Part shown: positions 55,242 through 64,000 of the stretch, one piece after another
Numbering within the stretch: position 1 is the stretch's first letter
How the letters are laid out: each line of letters starts with the position of its first letter
Source: Maylandia zebra
Lineage: Eukaryota; Chordata; Actinopteri; Cichliformes; Cichlidae
Direction: 5' to 3'
DNA length: 64,000 nucleotides
NCBI RefSeq assembly: GCF_041146795.1
Contig: NC_135184.1
Location: forward strand, 2,505,967 to 2,569,966
Notes under the pieces: generated by a model
Seen by the model: only the letters and a program-made list of their open reading frames with translations
Database searches by the model: none
What the model was told of the DNA's origin: nothing
Made by a program: the position numbers and the translations under genes

Positions 55242-58200
55242 ATGGAAGCTACTAAAGAGACTGAAGATTCTCCCAGTGGGACAGAGCTGGAGGACTCATC
55301 CTGCATATCCATGGGTAGCGACAGATCCATGAAGAATCGTACAGATTTTACAAAAGAAAAAATGGACAGGTGTATTTCATTCTTTAAATTGTGCTTGCAT
55401 TTATTGCATAAGTTATATTTAATTGTATACTCTGTGATGTGTTGGTGCAGCATTGGTGCAACCAATCTGCTGCTGTGAAGAGAGAGCAGAACATAAATGC
55501 TAAGTTTTACTGGTTAATCTGTATTCTGGCCCTTAGATTTGGTCAAGAGTAGGGCTGCAACTAACGATTATTTTTAAATTGACTAATCTTCAAATTTTTC
55601 CTCAGTTAGTCGTTTAGTCAACAATTATTTCAATACCTCTCATCTCCGCTTCTTGTGGTCAAACCGCATGTTCCAGGCTCCAGCAACTCACCTGCTCAAT
55701 TCTGCCCACCTGTCAATATCACCCTCTTGTTTCGTCCCGCAGCAAATTAGAATAATTACCCAGGAAACATATGAATATGAAAATAATCAAATGTATTTTT
55801 AACATTACTCAATAGGACCATAAAAATAAAAATGAAATAAATACGATTATTAAATAATGTAAATTAATGTGCTAGTAGTATTTAAACAAAAAAAAAATGT
55901 GCGAAAAAACCTTGTTCATTAGGTAAAAAAAAAAAGCTTCAAATGAAAATAAAATTTTTTTATTTTTCATTCCAAAATAAAAGTTTAGAGATAATTCAGT
56001 TTATGAATTCACAGTTGGAGTGGACATGCTCTGAGTGTGGCTTATCTTTGAGATGAGGTTCCCAGCTGCTGATAATTATGCTGAAGGTGCTCTCTGTCAT
56101 GACTTCACCCATTTGAGAGGTCCATAAGCATCTTTTCAGGACAAACTCATCTATACACCTGTGCTTAATACAAGTAAAACAGAAAAGACCATTACTAATC
56201 ACAAATGTGGTTGTTTCTCTGTTGGTGTAGTGTTCAATGCAGATTAAATAGTTTAACTCATATCTATATCTATATCTATATATCTATATACGCCAGGTGA
56301 GTGGAGTGAGCAAAAACTGTAACTATGAAGACTGTCGAGAAGTCCAGTGACCAGATAACACTGGGGCGGCAGCGTCTGGTAAACTGATAGTGTGGTTAGC
56401 TGGCAAAGAGAAGTTGAGAGCGCTGGCCTTACAAGTCAACAGCTTAATTACCCACTGGTGAGAGCAATGAACAGGAACACGGTGGCTCCTCCCAGAGGTG
56501 GAACTGCCGGCTCTGTGGACAAACACTGGCATTCACCCAGACCATGACAGAATTTGTTTCCCCTGCATCAGAAGCGTGCACTGGGCTGTCCAAATGACAG
56601 ACAAACAGTATCCCACATTTTTAGTTCACAAACACTTCTTACAATCACTTATTACTCCTGAAATTTTGGAAGTTTTATCCGTTTTATACAGTAAAGTTAC
56701 AGGACGATACAAATGATTATCAGGCAAAATGCTTTGAAGTAATCTCGTCCAATAACACATGAGGACAACAAGTGTATTTTCTGTTAATGTCACTACACTG
56801 ATCTTAAAAACCGTTTGTTTTTTGATCGTAAAACATCACTCCTTCCAAATACAGTTGATTGGAATGGAGGCAGCGTCAACTGGATCCACCCTCTCTGCCC
56901 AGTGCGTGCTCCCAATGCAGGAGAAACAAATTCTTTAGGATTTAGCTACCTTGGCACAACACCAGCGTTTTAAATGCTCCTGCAGTAGTGCTGTCACGGA
57001 AGAAAGCTCCACTTTGAACAGTCTACATTCAACTTGTCACGGACGAGAATGCGGTGGACTCAAGAGCAGACTCAATTTGCTTAGAACTGTGTATAATTTA
57101 TTGAAAAGAACAAAACGTGAACGGAACTGGGTTTAACAAAAACCATACGCAGAAAACTAAAGGAAATCCGTGGGCGGAGAAACCGGCGTAGAGCACGGGG
57201 AGACTTCTAACGGGAACTTCTGTAAACACAGGGGAGAAATGTTACTGAATGGGAAACAAACGAGTAAGGGACAAAGGTACGGAGTGCCAGTGAATAGTCT
57301 TGGGCTTACTTGGCGACCCTAGTCATTTAACGGGGAAAAGGCTGCCAGGGGTGTATTCCAAAGAGGGTCAAGAGTGGAGAGTCCGGTCCAGATTTCGAAG
57401 AGATGGAGAATACAGACTGAAGGGCAGGCTGAGGAGAAGTGGAGTATATACTCCTCGGGTTCCGAGCAGATGGGAGGACAGGATGGAGACCAAAAACAGC
57501 ACTACTGGTGAGTGCGATGGGTGGAGAATCTGAAGAATACAGGAAACAAAAACATATTAACCCAAGGTCCAGATATACAGAGTCAGAGCTCAGAGGAGGC
57601 CGAGTTTACCACAGATGGTAGCAGGACGAACTGGCGAGGAGTGGCAGGCCGTGCTGGCTTAAAAACCCTCTAGGTGGAGCCCCGGAGATTGACAACAGGT
57701 GATGAGCTGGCCAACTCCACTCCCAGGGACAAATGACAGGAACCTGGACCACGCCCAACCAGACACTCCCACAGCATATGACACAACTTGGTTTTCTGTG
57801 AAATGCTTTCACATTTTTCAAATCTCCATTTGCATTCTCTTTTGTCCTTCTGTTTATGGTACGTTCTTCTTTGTTAGTACTGTGTGCAGTCTTGGCACAC
57901 GATATAGGCGATACTCCCCCCGTTGCTTCCTGTAGTGAATTGTGGTACCAAAAACACATTTACGTAGTATTAGTATATGACAGATTGAAAATAAAATTCT
58001 TCGTTGACAAATTTTTATAGACGACATCATTGATTATGTTCGTTATCGTTGCAGCCCTAGTCACAAGCTCCACGTAGTGACTGAAACAATGAGGTTGTGA
58101 ATACAAGCAGCTGGGTGGCTGGGCTCTTCCTTAGAGATGGTGTTTGTAGCCTGGCCTTTTGAAAGGGACTCAGAGTATAGCTGCTGCTTCTCCACATCGA

Positions 58201-61200
58201 AAGGAGCCAGTTGAGGTCATTCAGGCATTTGACTAGTATGCCTCCTGGACACCTCCCAGGTGCTCTCAGCTGGTTTGGGAACAATTCAGTGTCTCCCAAG
58301 ATGAGCTGGAGGAGGAGGCTGGGGTGAGGGAAGTCTGGAATCGATGATTTGAATCTGTGTCAGTCTTGTAACTGTAAAAGATATTCAATAGAACCTTAAT
58401 GGAGATTTCCCCCCCATTCATGTCATGGTAATTATTTAGTTATAGATAATAACCAATGTATTTGTGCAGAATGTTGGTTCCATGTGAAATACACTAGTGG
58501 TACAGGAGATTCTTTAAGTTTTGCCACTAGGAAGTCAAACTTTCCACTTAATGATACCTCATAACTGAAAAACTCTTAAGATGACAGAGCAGTTTATAGT
58601 TGGTGTCTATTTTCTGTGCTAATAATTGAAAATTCAGCATCACAATAACAATTACTTGGTTTTATTGAGCTGAAATTTTTTTTATAACTTTATCAATATT
58701 CATTTTAAGGGACGGGCATGATTTTCCAGAGACAAAGGAGCTGGATGGAGATGTCATATTTAAGGTCTGCTGAAAAAAAATCTATATTCCCTTAATAACA
58801 GCTTTTGAAAAAAAAAAGTTTTTTTAAGATCACGCCTCTCATAGATATGCTGGGATATGCTTTTGTGTAAAAAAACAATAATAATCATAATCATAATAAT
58901 CATATATATAACAAAAAAAGTGGATTAAAAAAAGTTTTTCTATTGCAGCTGGTGGAAACCCATGGCATGGAGATTTTTATGAGTGAAATTGGAAGGTATA
59001 AAAAGATGCTCTTTCCACATCTGTCACGCTATTCTACTGAAAGGGAAAAGCCAGATGAAGACCATCCGTCTACTGAAAATACAAAGCAAGACACGAGTGC
59101 CAGTGAAGGGGTTTTGAGGATTACATTACACGTCTTAAATGAAATTGGCCAAAAGGAGCTTGCTAACAAACTGGAGAAATGTAAGGACAAAACGTGCAAA
59201 TAGTACAGAATTAGTTTTATAGTTTGTTTTTGTGATCTCTTATTGAAAAAATATATCTTTGATGTTTTTTAATAAGCTGTTTGCGTTCTTCTTTTTTTCT
59301 CTTTACAACCAGATATTTATGGCGAGCTTGATGTCTGCCAGCGCAAACTCAGACAAAAACTGAAAAGGTTTGAATACATTTATGAGGGAACAGTACGGCA
59401 TAGGGACCAGACTCTTCTCAGCAAGGTGTACACTGAGCTCTACATCACAGAAGGACTCAGTGAAACTGTTAACAATGAACATGAGGTCAGGCAGATTGAG
59501 GCTGCATCGAGGAGATCAATGACAAAAGATAAGCAAATCAAATGCGAAGACATATTTAATTCTCTTTGTGGATCCCGTAGATTCATCAGAACTGTGCTCA
59601 CTACAGGCATTGCTGGTATTGGAAAAACTATCTCTGTGCAGAAGTTTAATCTTGAATGGGCAGAAGGAAGAGTTAACCAGGATATTCAGCTCCTTATTAA
59701 TTTACCATTTCGGGAGCTGAATCTGATGAAGGAGAGAAGATGCACTCTAACAGAACTTCTTCACAATTTTCTCACAGAGGCAAAAGAGTCAGGAATTTCA
59801 GATTTTAGCAAATATAAGCTTGTGCTGATATTTGATGGGCTGGATGAGTGCCGGCTTCCTCTTGACTTCAACAACAATGAGCCTCGTTCTTGTGTCTCAG
59901 AGCAAATTCCAGTAGATGTGCTTCTCACAAATCTGTTCAAGGGGAACCTGCTGCCCTCTGCGCACATCTGGATTACCACCAGACCCGCAGCTGCACGTCG
60001 CATTCCAGTTAACTGTGTTGATCGCGTGACAGAGATACGAGGATTTAATGATCCACAAAAGGAAGAATACTTCAGGAAAAAAATCTCTGATCAAAACATG
60101 GCCAGTAGAGTCATTTCACATGTTCAGTCAACCAGGAGCCTTCATATCATGTGCCATATTCCAGTCTTCAGCTGGATATCTGCCACTGTCCTGCAGAAGA
60201 TTTTAGAAGAAAAAAGCCACGAGAGTAGAGGAGAAATGCCCAACACATTGACAAAAATGTACACACATTTTCTTGTGCACAACTCATTGATCAAATGTCA
60301 GAAGTATTCACTCAGTGGAGAGGTTTGCAAAACCCAATCACAGGTCAAAATGAATGAAGAGAATATCTTGAAGCTTGGAAAACTAGCCTTTGAGCAGCTA
60401 CTGAAGGGAAACATAATCTTCTATGAGAATGAAATCAGCGAGTACGAAATAAATGTCAGCGACACTGCAGTATATTCAGGAGTATTCACAGAGATCTCAA
60501 AGAATGATTTTGGAATTCATCTAAAGAGATCATATTGCTTTGTGCACCTCAGCATTCAGGAGTATTTTGCTGCAGTGTATGTTTTCCACACCTTCATTTG
60601 CTCTAACCTAAACTTGTTGGAACCAGAAGGATCCCTCACTGTCCGAGAGGCTTCTACTGAAGTAACTGGCCTTCTCCAAAGTGCAGTGGATAAGGCCTTG
60701 CAAAGTGAGAATGGTCAGCTTGATCTTTTTCTCCGCTTCCTTCTTGGCCTCTCACAGGAATCAGATCAGTTGAAGAGTATTCTTGCCACCATGAGGAGTA
60801 CTTTACCAAGTAATGAGGAAGTTATTGAGTACATCAAGGAGAAAATCAGTCAAACTCTTTCCCCAGAAAGATGCATCAATCTCTTCCACTGCCTCAGTGA
60901 GCTTAATGACCAGTCTCTTGTAGAGGAGATCCAGAAGTGTCTGAGTTCTGGTAGTTTGTCAGAGATCACACTTTCACCTTCACTTTGGTCTGCTCTGGTT
61001 TTTGTGTTGCTGACATCCAAGGATGAGTTGAATGAGTTTGATCTGAGAAAATATTCCAGATCTGAGGAGGGTCTCCAGCAGCTGTTACCGGTGATTAAGG
61101 AATCCAAAATAGCTTTGTGAGTAAATTACAACAATACTCTGTAATGTTCATATGACATACAATATTATTTTTAAATGTGACAATTATTATGATGCTAAAA

Positions 61201-62698
61201 ACACAGCTGAAACAAACACACCAGATCAAATTCACTCTCTTCTTCATAGCTAAATAATTAAAAAAATAACACCGTATGTTACTTACTGTAAATTAAGCTT
61301 AATATGCTTTACTCAGATCGACAATATGTGGAATCACAGACATTGGCCCTGACTTAATATTTATTTAACAATTTTTTAATACAGTGCTTTAACTTGGCAT
61401 AATCTACTATTTTATATTGTACGGCAGCCTCTTAACCCTGCAAAATATACTAGCATGTGGTTATTTTTTCTGTTTTTTAAGGCTTAAAGAATGCAACCTT
61501 ACTGAGAAATGCTGTGAGATGCTTTCCAAAGTTCTATTTAGTTCGTGTCTAAAGGAGCTGGACTTGAGTGATAATGACCTGCAAGACAAAGGAGTGAAAC
61601 TTCTCCTTGATGGACTGGGAAATACTGCATGCCAGCTGGAAAAACTTAGGTTTGTGAAAATATCCTGGTGCAGGATATTTATGCCACACAAATAGCTAAA
61701 AGAAACTAACTCTATATGCTTTAAATTTAAATTTCAGTTTGGCATTCTGTGGAATCACTGACTCGGGCTGTGACTCTTTGGCTAAAGCTCTGACCTCCAG
61801 CCTCAAACACTTGAAGGAGCTGGACTTGAGTTACAATCATCCTGGGGAGTTGGGAATGAAGCACCTCTCCTCCATAGAGAACGACCCTGATCACCTCACT
61901 ATCAGGTATAGTTGAGTTAAATTACACTTACAGTTAAATAAAAGTTATTTTTTTCATGTACTCTAGATTAGCAGAAAATAACATCTTTGATTTTACCTAG
62001 GATAAGTGACAGTGGGGAGTGTTACTTAAAATCAGCTCTGAAGAAATGTGAGACTTTTTGTTATTATTTTTAAACAAACATACCAGTGACATTTCAAGTT
62101 TTAATACTGGATGGGGGCACAAAAAACAAAACTGAAATCTTTTTTTTCAGATGCACAAGAGCTGACTGTGAACATGAATACAGCACATTCAGAACTATCT
62201 TTTTCTGAAGACAAGAAGAAAATGAAACGATTGGAAGAAAGTCAGAAATACCCTGACAACCCAGAGAGATTTGAAGACTGGGGACAAGTGCTTTGTAATG
62301 AGGGTCTCCGTGATCGGTGCTACTGGGAAATAGAGTGGTCTGGGGAATGGATGGGTATAGGAGTTGCATATAAAGGAATCAGCAGGAAAGGTAAAGGGAA
62401 TGAACCAGTCCTTGGCTACAATGATCAGTCCTGGAGTCTACGCTACTGCAAAGGCAAATACACCGTGTGGCACAATAAGAATGATGATGCACCCATATCT
62501 GTTCCCTATTTCAACTCCAAGAGGGTTGGAGTGTTCTTAGACTGGACAGCTGGCACGCTGACCTTCTATGCAGTGTCTTCACAGACCATGATTCACCTGC
62601 ACACTTTCCACACTGAATTCACTGAGCCATTGTATCCAGGCTTCAGACTGGGAGAGCCACGTGCTACATTAATTTTACGCCAGCCAGAATATCTTTAA
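55242..62698 (+). CDS. NLRC3-like fish NLR: FISNA-NACHT-LRR-B30.2
   Basis: Intracellular innate immune sensor of the large fish-specific NLR-C family. Coding exons by GT-AG and phase: 55242-55369, 58710-58764, 58949-59180, 59313-61116, 61482-61649, 61738-61905, 62001-62047, 62151-62698. The sum is 3,150 bases, 1,049 residues plus stop, with no frame break. Exon 1 carries the family's short N-terminal motif ([12 protein letters not shown]). Exon 4 has the FISNA domain ([21 protein letters not shown]), Walker A GIAGIGKT (59606-59629), Walker [14 protein letters not shown] and the NACHT helical part. Exons 5-7 give only about two and a half leucine-rich repeats ([21 protein letters not shown]). 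Exon 8 is PRY-SPRY/B30.2 ([22 protein letters not shown]). No PYD or CARD is visible. Exon 1 is preceded by a ttatag acceptor, so a 5' untranslated exon may lie upstream. Confidence 0.92.
55550..58059. mobile_element. hAT-like element in NLRC intron 1
   Basis: Begins tagggctgcaactaacgat and ends with an inverted match (rc tagggctgcaacgataacga). Possible 8-base duplications gtcaagag and gtcacaag flank it, with two mismatches. No transposase recognised, so it is non-autonomous. It contains a further repeat at about 57036-57780. Confidence 0.65.
57036..57780. repeat. dispersed repeat nested in the hAT-like element
   Basis: Starts gtcacggacgagaatgcgg, gtggactcaagagcagactc. Its beginning resembles repeats near 2955, 39905 and 47045. 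No coding recognised. Confidence 0.4.
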
Positions 62699-62977
62699 AT
62701 GGTGATAGCCCCTGCAGACAACAGTTTGTAGAGTACAGTTTTACAGTATTGACAATTATGTGAACGCTGTAAAACAAATGAAGGGATTTCAGAAGACCTT
62801 GTATGTAAGTGATTTCAACAAGTTTTTTTTTGGCGTTTTTTTAATCAAGTTCTAGTTTTGTAGCAAGTGGATATCAAAGCTGTGAAAAGCTGTCTGTCTT
62901 TAAGCCTGAATTGAATCAGCAGAAGCGGACGGAAGGATGTATTTTTTCCTATAACTAACAATTTCAAGGAAATTGGT

Positions 62978-62983
62978 AATAAA
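62978..62983 (+). terminator. polyadenylation signal of the NLRC gene
   Basis: AATAAA 280 bases after the stop codon. A second one is at 63144-63149. Confidence 0.6.
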
Positions 62984-63149
62984 TTACATATTTTAAATCT
63001 TAATATCTATTTTCTGTAATGAGTTTTTTTTATGTTAAAGTGTTTGTATTATGTTTTTTATGCTTTTGTGATGAGGGATGGGATATGGATCAATAGGTGA
63101 CAGTATTGAGAAAATATACTAGAAGCTTGTGAAATCAAGCTGTAATAAA

Positions 63150-64000
63150 TAATCATCAGAACGATCCCATTGCAAACCAAAAGTGTGGGCATTGGATTTA
63201 TTTTCACATTTTAAAAATACAGATAAACGTAGATGTCGAAAGCAAGAAGGTACTAGGTTCACATGCACCATCTGCCTGGGCTCTTTCTTTGTGGAGTTTG
63301 CATGCTATCAGAATGTTTCCATGTCCAGTCCAAAGACATGCAGTTAGTGGGCTTGGCTTAATTGGTTATCTGAATGGGCGTGATTGCAAGTGGATATCAG
63401 CGTGGGAAAAAAAAACCCCACACAGCAACTCACTCATATTAACAATGATTAATTGGAAAAATATATTTTGTCCTCAGTCATAAAATGTTTTGTGGCACTG
63501 ATTCTTCCCATGGGTCAAATGTAATGTTAACTTCAGTTACGTTATATTGATCAGCCACAACAGTAAAACCACTGACAGATTTTAAATTAAATGTGTCCCT
63601 TGCACTCAAAGAACTGTTCAGGAACAATTAAAAGATTACAGCAAAGAACCAAAGGCCCTGACTCAACCTCCTTCCTATTCCAATCTGAGTATCAGTGGGA
63701 TGACCCTGAACATGCCTGATCCATGGAAGTCCCACTCAGCAACCCACAGGACCAAAGGATCCAGTACCCCAGTGCCTAATGATACACAGTGATCGGCAGG
63801 TGATTTTCATGCTGTGGCTGTTCAATGTATGTACTGTACATCTCAAACATTTAAACTACAGTTACGGTGCTTATGGGGAACAAACATATATTTATACATA
63901 AGAATTAAGAAACAGCATATCGTATTTTTTTTCCTTTTTTATATCACGAGGATAGAAAAAATGTCCGGTGCAATGTTTATGGATATGTGGAGGAGCCAAC
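63150..64000. other. NLRC 3' flank with a dispersed repeat
   Basis: No gene seen. 63545-63830 (atattgatcagccacaacag to ctgtggctgttcaatgta) looks like a short element with imperfect inverted ends, common in fish. Confidence 0.45.

Noticed and set aside
1-64000. tRNA or rRNA genes
   Set aside because: None recognised by eye; the tRNA-like match at 24724-24741 is only a primer binding site.

Overview
This window is eukaryotic and almost certainly from a teleost fish, probably a percomorph; a cichlid is possible but I cannot prove it. The evidence is split genes with GT-AG introns, immune-receptor segments with canonical recombination signal sequences (RSS), a fish-type NLRC gene (FISNA-NACHT-LRR-B30.2), and the mix of mobile elements: Ty3/Gypsy, BEL/Pao, L2-like and Rex1-like LINEs, Tc1 and hAT-like.

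Bases 1-47,920 are a T-cell receptor gamma (TRG) locus built from tandem V-J-C cassettes, all on the + strand. The window opens in the J-C intron of one cassette and holds its constant gene C1 (675-1283). Next is a complete cassette V1 (4119-4582), J1 (27515-27566), C2 (29920-30940). A second complete cassette follows: V2 (33643-34106), J2 (43330-43383), C3 (44736-45344). Last is the 5' flank of a third V (47634-47920), whose coding part is gone. V segments carry RSS with a 22-nt spacer and J segments carry RSS with a 12-nt spacer, so V-to-J joining obeys the 12/23 rule within or between cassettes. J exons end in phase 1 and every C exon starts in phase 1, so the spliced reading frames fit. 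The C1 and C3 genes have a short cysteine-free hinge; C2 has an extra hinge exon with a cysteine. A block of about 160 bp with adjacent MYB-like and RUNX-like sites lies about 430 bp after each C stop codon and is a candidate enhancer.

The V1-J1 gap (23 kb) is swollen by a nested transposon stack. A decayed BEL/Pao element (about 6,531-27,086) is split by an LTR element (7,487-25,342, target duplication ctcat). That element is itself split in its left LTR by a nearly pristine Ty3/Gypsy element (7,694-18,038, target duplication cata) with intact gag and pol on the minus strand. The V2-J2 gap (9.2 kb) holds LINE debris, a GC-rich repeat and a rearranged LTR element (37,278-39,836).

From 47,921 to 55,240 the TRG locus gives way to a broken Tc1 element, a Rex1-like LINE nested in an L2-like LINE, and unassigned AT-rich DNA. 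An eight-exon NLRC-type gene (55,242-62,698, 1,049 codons plus stop) then fills most of the right end. It has a hAT-like element in its first intron and polyadenylation signals downstream.

In functional terms the window pairs an adaptive antigen-receptor locus with an innate immune sensor gene. Mobile elements account for most of the remaining sequence.
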